From NCBI RefSeq assembly GCF_021044885.1, contig NZ_JAJNOD010000001.1, forward strand, positions 558,001 through 622,000: a DNA stretch of 64,000 nucleotides. Direction: 5' to 3'. Within the stretch, counting starts at the first letter, position 1; the number at the start of each line of letters is the position of its first letter. The position numbers were made by a program, and so were the translations under genes. A model generated the notes under the pieces. The model saw only the letters and a program-made list of their open reading frames with translations, had not been told where the DNA came from and did no database searches. Shown here piece by piece: positions 30,858 through 40,315 of the stretch. The DNA is from Microbacterium nymphoidis (GTDB lineage Bacteria; Actinomycetota; Actinomycetes; Actinomycetales; Microbacteriaceae).

Positions 30858-31627
30858 TGGCTGTTCTCGAGATCCGCGACCTCCATGTGACCGTCGAGAC
30901 GGAGGAGGGGACCACCCCGATCCTCAACGGCGTCTCGCTCACGATCAACACGAACGAGACCCACGCGATCATGGGTCCGAACGGCTCGGGCAAGTCGACT
31001 CTGGCTTACACGATCGCCGGTCACCCGAAGTACACCGTCACCGGCGGCACCATCACGCTGGACGGCGAAGACGTCCTCGAGATGACGGTGGACGAGCGCG
31101 CTCGCGCCGGTCTGTTCCTCGCGATGCAGTACCCGGTGGAGATCCCCGGCGTCACGGTGACCAACTTCCTCCGCACCGCCAAGACCGCCATCGACGGCGA
31201 GGCTCCCGCCATCCGCACGTGGACCAAGGACGTGAAGGAGGCCATGAAGGGCCTGCGCATGGACCCGAAGTTCGCGTCGCGCAACGTGAACGAGGGCTTC
31301 TCCGGCGGTGAGAAGAAGCGCCACGAGATCCTCCAGCTCGAGCTGCTCAAGCCGAAGTTCGCGATCCTCGACGAGACCGACTCCGGTCTGGACGTCGACG
31401 CGCTGAAGATCGTCTCCGAGGGCGTCAACCGCGCGAAGGAGAACACCGGCATGGGTGTTCTGCTCATCACGCACTACACGCGCATCCTCCGCTACATCAA
31501 GCCCGACCACGTGCACGTGCTGGTCAAGGGCAAGGTCGCGGAGGAAGGTGGCCCGGAGCTGGCCGAGCGTCTCGAGAACGAGGGCTATGACCGCTTCTTC
31601 GCCCCCGGCGAGATCATCGAGGCGTAA
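30857..31627 (+). CDS. sufC: Fe-S assembly ATPase SufC
   Basis: ABC-type ATPase that powers the SufBCD scaffold. 256 residues starting MAVLEIRDLHVTVETEEGT. Walker A GPNGSGKSTLAY, signature FSGGEKKRHEI, Walker B FAILDETDSGLDVDAL. It is cytoplasmic and non-transporting. The ATG overlaps the stop of the Rieske gene (TGATG). Longer in-frame sequence upstream belongs to that gene. Confidence 0.95.
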   Translation: MAVLEIRDLHVTVETEEGTTPILNGVSLTINTNETHAIMGPNGSGKSTLAYTIAGHPKYTVTGGTITLDGEDVLEMTVDERARAGLFLAMQYPVEIPGVTVTNFLRTAKTAIDGEAPAIRTWTKDVKEAMKGLRMDPKFASRNVNEGFSGGEKKRHEILQLELLKPKFAILDETDSGLDVDALKIVSEGVNRAKENTGMGVLLITHYTRILRYIKPDHVHVLVKGKVAEEGGPELAERLENEGYDRFFAPGEIIEA

Positions 31628-31636
31628 GGTCGAATC

Positions 31637-31966
31637 ATGACCGCGACACTGACTCCCGAGAAGTACGACGAGGTGACCGAAGCGCTCAAGGACGTCATGG
31701 ACCCTGAGCTCAACGTCAACGTCGTCGATCTCGGCCTGATCTACGATCTGGGCTGGGACGAGGAGAACGACGCTCTGGTCATCCACATGACGCTCACGAG
31801 CGCCGGCTGCCCGCTGACGGATGTGCTGGAGGCGCAGACCGGTGAAGCGCTGGACGGTGTCGTCGAGCAGTTCCGCATCAACTGGGTGTGGATGCCGCCG
31901 TGGGGTCCGGAGCGGATCACCGACGACGGGCGCGACATGATGCGTGCGCTCGGCTTCGCGATCTGA
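31637..31966 (+). CDS. sufT: SufT-like metal-sulfur cluster assembly factor (DUF59/MIP18)
   Basis: A 109-residue DUF59 protein. Hallmarks are VMDPELNVNVVDLGLIYD and the conserved Cys in LTSAGCPLTD. SufT-type proteins help mature Fe-S proteins. It is the last gene of this operon and is followed by a strong terminator. The cysteine desulfurase SufS and the SufU partner usually found here are absent and must be encoded elsewhere. Confidence 0.92.
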   Translation: MTATLTPEKYDEVTEALKDVMDPELNVNVVDLGLIYDLGWDEENDALVIHMTLTSAGCPLTDVLEAQTGEALDGVVEQFRINWVWMPPWGPERITDDGRDMMRALGFAI

Positions 31967-31974
31967 TCTCTTAC

Positions 31975-32020
31975 AGACGGACGAGCCCCGGTCAGAAGCC
32001 TGACCGGGGCTCGTCCGTCT
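31975..32020 (+). terminator. Terminator of the SUF operon
   Basis: A perfect 20-bp inverted repeat (left arm AGACGGACGAGCCCCGGTCA) with a 6-nt loop, 8 bp after the sufT stop. Confidence 0.9.
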
Positions 32021-32063
32021 CGATCGGGCGGTTCGCCCTTCGATGTACCCCTACGCGGGGGAG

Positions 32064-32183
32064 TAGATTCGAGGAGCGGTGCCGCTGTTCCCCGGTGCGG
32101 CTGAGAGATCTCCAGGCCACGCGACCGGCGCCGGTCACCTTCTCCCGCACCCCTCATCCACGCGCTCGGATTGGACAATTGAC
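32064..32183 (+). promoter_or_regulatory. Promoter and structured leader of the PatB-type gene; THI-box-like 5' half
   Basis: TAGATT (32064-32069) is a -10 candidate, giving a leader of about 108 nt. The leader carries GGTGCC, a hairpin with arms GCCGC and GCGGC, then GGCTGAGA: the order seen in the 5' half of thiamine pyrophosphate riboswitches. The 3' half (the CTGATC...GGATAAT...CCAGCG part) is missing. In its place is the self-complementary GACCGGCGCCGGTC. A GTG at 32079 is also in frame with the downstream gene. Function unproven. Confidence 0.4.
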
Positions 32184-33335
32184 ATGACGGACCCGATCGA
32201 CGCTCTGCCGATCGAGACGCTTCGGCGCCGAGGAAGCACGAAGTGGGCGAAGTATCCCGCGGACGTGCTACCGCTCTTCGTGGCCGAGTCTGATTTCCCT
32301 CTGGCTCCGGCGATCACCGAGGCTCTGGCGCAGGCCGTAGCGCTCGGCGACACGGGCTACACGCCGCCGGCTCATCCGCTGCAGGCTGCCTTCGCGGACT
32401 TCTCGGCCCGACGTCACGACTGGGAGGTGGACCCGGCGCGCGTCCGAACCACCGCAGATGTGGTGATGGGTCTCGTCGAGATCATGCGCGGGGTGATCTC
32501 ACCCGGCGATGGCGTGATCATCACGCCGCCCGTCTACCCGCCGTTTTACGACGCCGTGCCGGAGGCCGGCGGCGAGGTGGTGCGCGTCCCGCTTCTCTCC
32601 GGTCCTGACGGGTGGAGTCTGGATCTCGCCGGCATCGACGCGGCCTTTGCCGCCGGTGCACGGGCGATGCTCCTCTGCAACCCCCACAACCCCACCGGCA
32701 CCGTGCACGATCGCGACACTCTGGTCGAACTCGCACGGATCGCTCGGACCCGTGGCGCCGTCGTGATCAGCGACGAGATCCACGCACCGCTGGTGCGCGA
32801 GGGTGTGGCGTTCACGCCTTTCCTCAGCGCGAGTGAGGATGCGCGGGAGGTGGGCTTCACCGTCACCAGCGCGAGCAAGGCCTACAACCTGGCCGGTCTC
32901 AAATGCGCCCTCATGGTGACCGCTTCGGACCGTACGACGCGCGTGGTCGACGAGCTTCCGGTGGAAGTCGAGTGGCGGACGGGCTGGTTCGGCGTCATCG
33001 CCGGGGTCGCCGCCTACGCTCCGGAGAGCGATGCGTGGCTGGATGCCGTGCGGGCGCGGCTGGATCTGAACCGCGAGCTGGTGGGCTCGCTCGTCGAGCA
33101 GCACCTTCCGGGTGCGCGGTATCTCGTGCCGGATGCGGGCTATCTCGCCTGGATCGACGTGCGTCCGCTGGGCTGGGCCGATGACGCCGCGGAGTGGATC
33201 CTGGAGAACGCGCGGGTCGCGGTCAACCCCGGACCCACGTTCGGCGACGAGGGCCGCGGCTTCATCCGCGTGAACTTCGCGACCTCGCCCGAGATTTTGC
33301 AGGACGCGTTCGCGCGACTCGGCTCGCTCGCGTGA
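32184..33335 (+). CDS. PatB/MalY-family PLP-dependent aminotransferase / C-S lyase
   Basis: A fold-type I PLP enzyme of 383 residues, close in outline to the MalY/PatB cystathionine beta-lyases. It has the start DALPIETLRRRGSTKWAKY, the substrate-site region LFVAESDFPLAPAI, LCNPHNPTGTVHD, VISDEIHAPLV, and the PLP lysine in TSASKAYNLAGLKCA. The reaction is probably cleavage of cystathionine or cysteine conjugates; aminotransferase activity is possible. I chose the ATG at 32184, whose ribosome site is weak; the upstream GTG would add 35 residues unlike the family. It overlaps the MFS gene (GTGA). Confidence 0.85.
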   Translation: MTDPIDALPIETLRRRGSTKWAKYPADVLPLFVAESDFPLAPAITEALAQAVALGDTGYTPPAHPLQAAFADFSARRHDWEVDPARVRTTADVVMGLVEIMRGVISPGDGVIITPPVYPPFYDAVPEAGGEVVRVPLLSGPDGWSLDLAGIDAAFAAGARAMLLCNPHNPTGTVHDRDTLVELARIARTRGAVVISDEIHAPLVREGVAFTPFLSASEDAREVGFTVTSASKAYNLAGLKCALMVTASDRTTRVVDELPVEVEWRTGWFGVIAGVAAYAPESDAWLDAVRARLDLNRELVGSLVEQHLPGARYLVPDAGYLAWIDVRPLGWADDAAEWILENARVAVNPGPTFGDEGRGFIRVNFATSPEILQDAFARLGSLA

Positions 33336-34693
33336 GCCGCGAGCAGCGTCAGGCGTCCATCTGGTCGCCGACCTACGTCTGGACGACGGCCGGAGCCGTA
33401 GCGCTCATCTTCCTCGCCGCCTTCGAATCCCTCGCGGTGACGACGGTGATGCCCGTCGTGAGCGAGGACCTCGACGGCGCTTCGCTGTACTCGGTGGCTT
33501 TCGCCGGAACGATGGCGGCGAGCGTGATCGGAATGATCGTCGTCGGCATCTGGTGCGACCGTGCCCGGCCCCTGTGGCCGGTTGCGACCTCGGTGATCGT
33601 CTTCGTGGCGGGACTGCTCATCGCGGGGGTCGCAACCGAGATGCCCACACTGGTGCTGGGGCGACTGGTTCAGGGTCTGGGCGGTGGCGGTGAGACCGTG
33701 GCGCTGTATGTGGTGGTGGCGCGTGCCTACCCGGGCGCACTCCACGGTCGCGTGTTCGCAGCCTTCTCCGCCGCGTGGGTGGTTCCCTCTCTCATCGGGC
33801 CGTTCCTCGCAGGTTTCGTCGCCGACCAGCTGCACTGGCGCTGGGTGTTCCTCGGTGTCGCGGTGCTCACCGCACTCGCCTTCGGCATGGTCTTCGCGCG
33901 CCTGCACACGATCGGCGGTCCGACCGAGCTCGCATCCAACGCCGGCATCGCGGGGCGCATCACGGCGGCGGTCGTCGTTGCTGTGGCGGCGACGGCACTC
34001 AGCATGCTCGGGGACTGGGAGCTTCCGGCCCCGGTGCTCCTGGTGAGCGCCATCGGACTGCTCGTACTGATCGCCGTCGTGGTGCGACCGCTCATCCCGC
34101 GAGGCACGCTGCGTGCGCGTCCGGGTTTGCCCGCGGTGGTGTCGATGCGCGGACTGATCGCCGCAGCGATGCTCGGCGCGGAGGTGTACGTGCCATACGT
34201 CCTGCGCGAGGATTACGGCTTCACGCCGACTCTTGCAGGTCTCGGCCTCACTGGAGGCGCGATCCTGTGGTCCCTGAGCTCAGAACTGCAAGGGCGATTC
34301 GGAGACCGGGTGGGTAACCTCCGGACCGCGATGATCGGCCTGACGATTCTGTCGGCATCGATCGGCGCCGTGGCGCTGGTCTCACTCGTCGCCGCGCCGG
34401 CGTGGCTGATCATCGTCGCCTGGACCGCAGCGGGTGCCGGAATGGGCTTCATGTATCCCCGGCTGAGCGTGCTGGGCCTGGCCTACTCCACGCCGCAGAC
34501 TCAGGGATTCGTGTCCTCGTCCCTCACGATCGCGGATTCTCTGACCACGGCATCGGCGATCGCGGTGTTCGGTCTCATCGTGGCGCTCGGCGGTGGGTTC
34601 CCCGCCGTGTTCGCGTTCGCCATGATCCTCGCGCTCGTCGCGTTCCTCCCCGGTACGCGCCTCGGTCACGTCCGCGAAGTCGCTCGGTCCTGA
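33332..34693 (+). CDS. MFS transporter, drug-resistance-like
   Basis: A 453-residue permease with about 12-14 membrane spans. The first span carries ALIFLAAFESLAVTTVMPVV, as in EmrB/QacA-type antiporters, and the loop 2-3 motif reads GIWCDRARPLWPVA. Motif C-like glycines occur in VVPSLIGPFLAGFVAD. The substrate cannot be read from sequence. Its GTG start overlaps the stop of the PLP enzyme, so the pair may form a unit: make or cleave a sulfur amino acid, then export it. The last codons merge into the repeat array at 34685. Confidence 0.85.
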   Translation: MSREQRQASIWSPTYVWTTAGAVALIFLAAFESLAVTTVMPVVSEDLDGASLYSVAFAGTMAASVIGMIVVGIWCDRARPLWPVATSVIVFVAGLLIAGVATEMPTLVLGRLVQGLGGGGETVALYVVVARAYPGALHGRVFAAFSAAWVVPSLIGPFLAGFVADQLHWRWVFLGVAVLTALAFGMVFARLHTIGGPTELASNAGIAGRITAAVVVAVAATALSMLGDWELPAPVLLVSAIGLLVLIAVVVRPLIPRGTLRARPGLPAVVSMRGLIAAAMLGAEVYVPYVLREDYGFTPTLAGLGLTGGAILWSLSSELQGRFGDRVGNLRTAMIGLTILSASIGAVALVSLVAAPAWLIIVAWTAAGAGMGFMYPRLSVLGLAYSTPQTQGFVSSSLTIADSLTTASAIAVFGLIVALGGGFPAVFAFAMILALVAFLPGTRLGHVREVARS

Positions 34694-34886
34694 CGGTCAC
34701 ATCGGCGAGACGGCACGGTCCTGACGGTCGGGACCGCGCGACCGCACGGTCCTGACCGTCAGACCGCACCGTCCCGACCGTCTCACCGCACCGTCCCGAC
34801 CGTCTCACCGCACCGTCCTGACCGTCTCACCGCGAGGCCGCACGGTCCTGACCGTCTCACCGCGAGGCCGCACGGTCCTGACGGTC
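34685..34886. repeat. Degenerate array of eight CGGTCCTGACGGTC-like units
   Basis: Eight units spaced 22-31 bp apart, each built on C(A)CGGTCCTGACGGTC with variants CACCGTCCCGACCGTC. The array begins inside the last codons of the MFS gene and ends 30 bp before the bioQ-like stop. Because GACGGTC and GACCGTC are reverse complements, neighbouring units can pair into hairpins. No gene lies in it. Confidence 0.8.
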
Positions 34887-34915
34887 ACTCGGTATCGCGC
34901 ATCCCGCATCCCGTA

Positions 34916-35515
34916 TCAGGACCGGGCCGTCGGCGGATCTGCTCGCCGGGTCACGCCGGCGAGCAGGGCGTCCAGCCCCACTCTGAACTCCGCGTCGGAA
35001 GCGGCGGTCATCACCTGCTCGTCTCCGCTCAGCGCGCCGAAACGCACGGCGGTAAGGCGCTGCTGAAGAACCGACGCGTTGCCGAGCACGAACTGCAGTA
35101 CCGCCGCTGCCACCGTCGGACGCAGCTCTGCCGCTACGGCGGGGCGGAGGGCGGCCTGCAGCGCGGCCGCTGCGGGGCTCGTGCCGAGCGAGAGTGCGTA
35201 GGTGCTCAGCACGACCTCGGCGCCGTCGCGATGGGTGAGCAACGCGCTTCGCAGACGTCGGGCGACCGAGGCAGCGGAGAGGTCCTCGCCCAGCAGCACG
35301 GGCGCCGGAGGCACGATCTGATCGGCGACGGCGGCGAGCAGCTCCTGCTTGTTGGAGACGTGCCAGTAGAGCGCGCTGGGCTGAACGCCGAGTTCGCTGG
35401 CGAGGCGTCGCATCGACACGTCGGCCAGGCCGAAGTCGTCCAGGATGCGCAGTGCGGTGGCAACGATGGCGTCGCGGTCGACGCGCGACACCCGCGAGTT
35501 GCGTTCGGAGGGCAT
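34916..35515 (-). CDS. bioQ: TetR-family repressor, BioQ-like
   Basis: A 199-residue TetR-family protein with an N-terminal helix-turn-helix (RRLASELGVQPSALYWHVSNKQELL, about residues 36-60, read in parts) and a TetR C-terminal region. It is divergent from bioYMN. Between them lie two TGAAC-N3-GTTCA operators, matching the TGAAC-N3-GTTAC site described for BioQ of Corynebacterium, so I name it BioQ-like with fair confidence. The ATG at 35515 is 6 nt after TATAGT (leaderless); the frame continues upstream into bioY, which I reject. Confidence 0.8.
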   Translation of the reverse strand: MPSERNSRVSRVDRDAIVATALRILDDFGLADVSMRRLASELGVQPSALYWHVSNKQELLAAVADQIVPPAPVLLGEDLSAASVARRLRSALLTHRDGAEVVLSTYALSLGTSPAAAALQAALRPAVAAELRPTVAAAVLQFVLGNASVLQQRLTAVRFGALSGDEQVMTAASDAEFRVGLDALLAGVTRRADPPTARS

Positions 35516-35521
35516 GTGATC

Positions 35522-35555
35522 ACTATAGTGAACACCGTTCAATGAACAGCGTTCA
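35522..35555. promoter_or_regulatory. Shared promoter and double BioQ-type operator
   Basis: ACTATAGT (35522-35529) is palindromic and gives a TATAGT -10 box on each strand. TGAACACCGTTCA (35529-35541) and TGAACAGCGTTCA (35543-35555) are two perfect 5-bp-arm palindromes, 14 bp centre to centre. They cover the expected start of bioY transcription and abut the -10 box of the repressor gene, so both sides would be repressed together. Confidence 0.8.
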
Positions 35556-35564
35556 GGAGGCAGT

Positions 35565-36161
35565 ATGTCCACCCCATTCGAAACCCGCGATCTCGCCCGC
35601 ATCACCGTGTTCGCCGCGCTCATCATTGTGCTCGGTCTCATCGGGCCGATCCCCGTACCCGGCCTCGTGCCCATCACCGCGCAGACACTGGGCGTGATGC
35701 TCGCCGGCCTGGTGCTGGGTGCCCGACGAGGCGCCGCCGCCGTCGGCATCGTGATCCTCCTCGCGGCCATCGGCCTGCCGGTGCTGTCGGGCGGCCGCGG
35801 CGGGCTCGGGGTGTTCTTCGGGCCGACGGTGGGGTACCTCCTCGGCTGGGTGTTCGGTGTCGTGATCACCGGTCTCATCGCCCATTCGGGGCGGCGCAGC
35901 TGGTGGCGATTCGCTCTCGGTGCGGTCGTCGGAGGAATTCTCGGCGTCTACGCCCTCGGCATCCCCCTGCAGGCGCTGATCACCGGTGTCCCGGTAGCTC
36001 AGACCGCGCTCACGAGCCTCGCGTTCCTCCCTGGCGACCTCATCAAGGCCGCGGCCGCGACGGCGGTGGCCTCTGCGCTTCTGCGCGCATACCCGGCCGC
36101 GTTCGTGCCTCTGCGTTCGCCACGTCCGGACGTCGCCGCGGGTGTTCCGGCGAACGCGTGA
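35565..36161 (+). CDS. bioY: Biotin transporter substrate-binding subunit BioY
   Basis: Membrane S-component that binds biotin for uptake. 198 residues with about six spans; RITVFAALIIVLGLIGPIPV and GLVPITAQTLGVMLAGLVLG are typical BioY stretches, followed by GLPVLSGGRGGLGVFFGPTVG (read in parts). AGGAGG lies 4 nt before the ATG. It overlaps bioM by 4 nt. Works with BioM and BioN as an ECF transporter. Confidence 0.95.
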   Translation: MSTPFETRDLARITVFAALIIVLGLIGPIPVPGLVPITAQTLGVMLAGLVLGARRGAAAVGIVILLAAIGLPVLSGGRGGLGVFFGPTVGYLLGWVFGVVITGLIAHSGRRSWWRFALGAVVGGILGVYALGIPLQALITGVPVAQTALTSLAFLPGDLIKAAAATAVASALLRAYPAAFVPLRSPRPDVAAGVPANA

Positions 36162-36871
36162 TCGACGTCCGTGGCCTCGGTGTCGACGGCGAGGACGGCG
36201 CCCGCGTGCTCACCGGGGTGACGGTCACCCTCCCATACCCTCGGGTCGCCGTGATCGGCGCGAACGGATCGGGTAAGTCCACCTTCGCGCGTGTTCTGGC
36301 GGGGCTGGTGAAGCCGTCGCGCGGATCCGCGAGTGTCATGGGGATCGACGTGCGCTCCCGCCGGCTGCGTGGCACGGTCGGAATGGTGTTCTCCGACCCG
36401 GACGCGCAGATCCTGATGCCCACACCACGGGAGGACATCGCCCTCACCGCCGGTGCGCTGGGGCTGTCCCGCGTGGAGCGCGGGCGCAGTGCCCAGACGG
36501 CGCTGGAGCGGTATGGGCTGGTCGGCCAGGCCGATCGGTCCGTGAGCGTGCTCTCTGGTGGTCAGAAGCAGTTGCTGGCCCTCGCCGGCATCGCCGTGCG
36601 TCGTCCACAGGTGCTGATCGCCGATGAACCGACCACGCAGCTCGATCTGCGCAATTCGCGGCGCGTGGGCGCTCTCCTGCTCGGCGACTCCGACGCGGCA
36701 GACGGTGCCGCAGGCGGTGCGGCGCGGGTGGCTGAGCAGCTGGTGCTCGTGACGCACGACCTTGGGCTGGCTCGTCGATGCGATCACGCACTTCGCTTCG
36801 ACCACGGAGAGCTCGTCGACAGTGGCCCTCCGGAGGATGTCGTGGCGAAGTACGAGCGGGACGAGTCGTGA
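36158..36871 (+). CDS. bioM: Biotin ECF transporter ATPase BioM
   Basis: ABC ATPase of 237 residues that energises BioY. Walker A IGANGSGKSTFA, Q-loop region MVFSDPDAQIL, signature LSGGQKQLLALAG, Walker B VLIADEPTTQLD. The GTG start overlaps the bioY stop (GTGA), and the gene overlaps bioN the same way. The region before the switch His is expanded by an Ala/Gly-rich insert (DSDAADGAAGGAA), which is slightly unusual. Confidence 0.93.
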   Translation: MIDVRGLGVDGEDGARVLTGVTVTLPYPRVAVIGANGSGKSTFARVLAGLVKPSRGSASVMGIDVRSRRLRGTVGMVFSDPDAQILMPTPREDIALTAGALGLSRVERGRSAQTALERYGLVGQADRSVSVLSGGQKQLLALAGIAVRRPQVLIADEPTTQLDLRNSRRVGALLLGDSDAADGAAGGAARVAEQLVLVTHDLGLARRCDHALRFDHGELVDSGPPEDVVAKYERDES

Positions 36872-37443
36872 CAGGGGCGGCAGGAGAGCGACGTGCGGCG
36901 TGCCTGCTCACCGCACTCGCCCTGCTGGCGCTCCTCGTCTCGCTGTCGCCGCCGGCGGCCGGCGCGACCCTCGCGATGGTGGCGGGCGTGGCCGGGCTGT
37001 GCTGGTTGTGGCGATCGCCTCGTCACCAGCTGCCGCTACGGGGTGTGCTGAAGTCGCTCCTGATGGTGGCGGTGTTCGTTCTGGTCACCGTCGGGGTGTT
37101 CTCGGGCATCGAAGCGGCGGTGGTCGCGGCGGCGCGCGTCGTCGGTCTGCTCGCAGTAGCGGCGGTCGTGGGGGCGGCCGTGTCTGCGGGGGAGATGATG
37201 GCGGTCATCCGCGCCGTGCTCGGGCCGTGGCGCAGGCTCGGGGTGGACCCGGAGCGCGTCGCGCTCGTGCTGTCCCTGACCATCACCACCGTCCCCGTGT
37301 TGTTGCGTCGCGCGCGCACGATCCGGGAGGTCCAGCGCATGCGTGGCCTGCGGCCGGGCCTTCGGTTCGTCCTTCCGCTCCTGGTCGTCGCGCTGCGGCA
37401 CGCCGACACGATGGCGGACAGCCTCAGCGCGCGGGGGCTCTGA
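36868..37443 (+). CDS. bioN: Biotin ECF transporter transmembrane subunit BioN (EcfT)
   Basis: 191-residue T-component with about four to five membrane spans. It has the coupling-helix motif ARTIREVQRMRGLRPGLR (the Ala-Arg-Gly type region) that contacts the ATPase. The start is the GTG overlapping the bioM stop; an upstream ATG in the same frame lies well inside bioM. Completes the bioYMN transporter. Confidence 0.9.
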   Translation: MTGAAGERRAACLLTALALLALLVSLSPPAAGATLAMVAGVAGLCWLWRSPRHQLPLRGVLKSLLMVAVFVLVTVGVFSGIEAAVVAAARVVGLLAVAAVVGAAVSAGEMMAVIRAVLGPWRRLGVDPERVALVLSLTITTVPVLLRRARTIREVQRMRGLRPGLRFVLPLLVVALRHADTMADSLSARGL

Positions 37444-37542
37444 CCCTGTCCGGAGTATGGACGCGGAGGCCGGGTGCAGCCGGAGGCGATAGAGTAGGAG
37501 GCTGGCCAATCGGCCGCATCCCCTCACAGAAGGAGCTTCGTC

Positions 37543-39141
<1,599 letters not shown>

Positions 39142-39152
39142 TCGCGGAGGCA

Positions 39153-39181
39153 ACGCCCCGCCGGTCCTCGACCGGGGGCGT
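39153..39181 (+). terminator. Terminator after the ABC-F gene
   Basis: ACGCCCCGCCGGTC pairs with GACCGGGGGCGT with one bulge, 11 bp after the stop codon. The SURF1 gene converges on it. Confidence 0.6.
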
Positions 39182-39203
39182 GCTCATGAGGCGGGACTGC
39201 AGC

Positions 39204-40040
39204 TCAGGTGGAGAGGATCGCGTCCTCTTCTTCGGCATCGCGGTCGCGCCGCTTCTTCTGCTGTCGCTTCACGGGGGCACGCCCCTCCGCCAGCGCTGCG
39301 GCATCCTCCGCGTCCTCGCGGCGATGGCGCACCTCGGTGCGGATCATGTAGAAGATGAAGACGAACCCCATGATGGCGAACAGGATCCACTGGATCGCGT
39401 AGCTGAGATGGGGACCGGGATCCTCGGTGGGCTTCTCGAGTGCATGGGGGCGCTCAGCAACGCCGGGATTCTCATCCGCCATCAGTCCGTAGACCGAGGT
39501 CTCGACGTCGAGCCCGCTCACCTCCGCCACCGCGGGCAGGTTGATCGTGGGGACCTGGCCTTCGGGAGCGCCGCGCCCGGAGGGCGGCAGCATCTCGCCG
39601 GGACGCAGGCGGACGGTGACGGTGACCGTGCCGGCCGGGGGCGCCGGGATCGCGCTGGGGGAGGAGTCCTCCGCCGGCGGGATCCAGCCACGATCCACGA
39701 CGATGATCCGTCCGTCGTCGGTGGCGAACGGGACGAGCACCTCGAAAGCGCTGGTGCCGCCGAGCGGGCGGTTGCGGGCCAGTACCGTGTCGTCCGTGAG
39801 GTATTCGCCAGTCAGCAGCACGGGTGCCCACTCGTCGGCGGGATCGAACTCCTCGCCGCTCGGGAGACGGTCCGCAAGCGGCACGGGCGCGGCGTCGTAG
39901 TTGGTCTCGATCAGAAGATTCGCGCGCGAGCGCTGCTCGTTGCGATCGAACTGCCAGTGGGACAGGAACGCGCAGACGATGGCGAACACTATGGCGATCG
40001 CGATGTAGATGCTCCAACGGGCGACGGTGTTCTTGGGCAT
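39204..40040 (-). CDS. SURF1 family cytochrome oxidase assembly protein
   Basis: 278 residues with a membrane span at each end (about 8-27 and 213-233) enclosing an outside domain, the SURF1 topology. Motifs: FLSHWQFDRNEQR, NRPLGGTSAFEVLVPF, VVDRGWIPP, and HLSYAIQWILFAIMGFVFIFY (in parts). SURF1 helps insert haem A into cytochrome oxidase, which fits ctaA and ctaB nearby. The C-terminal tail is very basic and acidic (KRQQKKRRDRDAEEED). It overlaps the small Cys-rich gene by one base. Confidence 0.92.
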   Translation of the reverse strand: MPKNTVARWSIYIAIAIVFAIVCAFLSHWQFDRNEQRSRANLLIETNYDAAPVPLADRLPSGEEFDPADEWAPVLLTGEYLTDDTVLARNRPLGGTSAFEVLVPFATDDGRIIVVDRGWIPPAEDSSPSAIPAPPAGTVTVTVRLRPGEMLPPSGRGAPEGQVPTINLPAVAEVSGLDVETSVYGLMADENPGVAERPHALEKPTEDPGPHLSYAIQWILFAIMGFVFIFYMIRTEVRHRREDAEDAAALAEGRAPVKRQQKKRRDRDAEEEDAILST

Positions 40041-40312
40041 CAGTCGGACTCGCTCACATCGGTCGGCGGATGGGGCTCGGTCCTCACGCTGTCATGCGCC
40101 TCGACACGCACCGGGAAGTCACGAGCCGCAAGGAAGTCGCGCAGGTATCCGACATGCTCATCGCAGGCCAGCCACACCTTCTGACGTTCAGCGGTGTGGA
40201 TCCGCGGGTTCCGCCAGACGACGCGGTGTTTCGCTGCCGCCGAGCAGCCTGCTCGCGAACAGGTGTCCGCGTCCGGAGCGCCGGCGAGTGAGCCGAGGAT
40301 GTCACCGAGCAT
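40040..40312 (-). CDS. Small protein with Cys-X4-Cys ... Cys-X2-His pattern
   Basis: A 90-residue soluble protein. Cys18, Cys23, Cys50 and His53 (CSRAGC ... WLACDEH) look like a metal site. No characterised family is recognised. It is sandwiched, with a 1-bp overlap, between DUF3099 and SURF1, so a role around cytochrome oxidase assembly or metal delivery is a reasonable guess only. The acidic tail (HPPTDVSESD) has no known meaning. Confidence 0.75.
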   Translation of the reverse strand: MLGDILGSLAGAPDADTCSRAGCSAAAKHRVVWRNPRIHTAERQKVWLACDEHVGYLRDFLAARDFPVRVEAHDSVRTEPHPPTDVSESD

Positions 40313-40315
40313 TCG

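Noticed and set aside
32070..32183. Complete thiamine pyrophosphate riboswitch, or S-adenosylhomocysteine riboswitch (GAGGAGCG at 32071)
   Set aside because: The 3' half of the THI box is missing, and the downstream gene is not a thiamine gene. For the SAH type the closing stem and the rest of the consensus are absent.
32184..33335. SufS cysteine desulfurase ending the SUF operon
   Set aside because: A strong terminator separates it from sufT, and its motifs (DEIHAPLV, SASKAYNLAGLKCA) are of the MalY/PatB type, not the SufS active-site cysteine loop.
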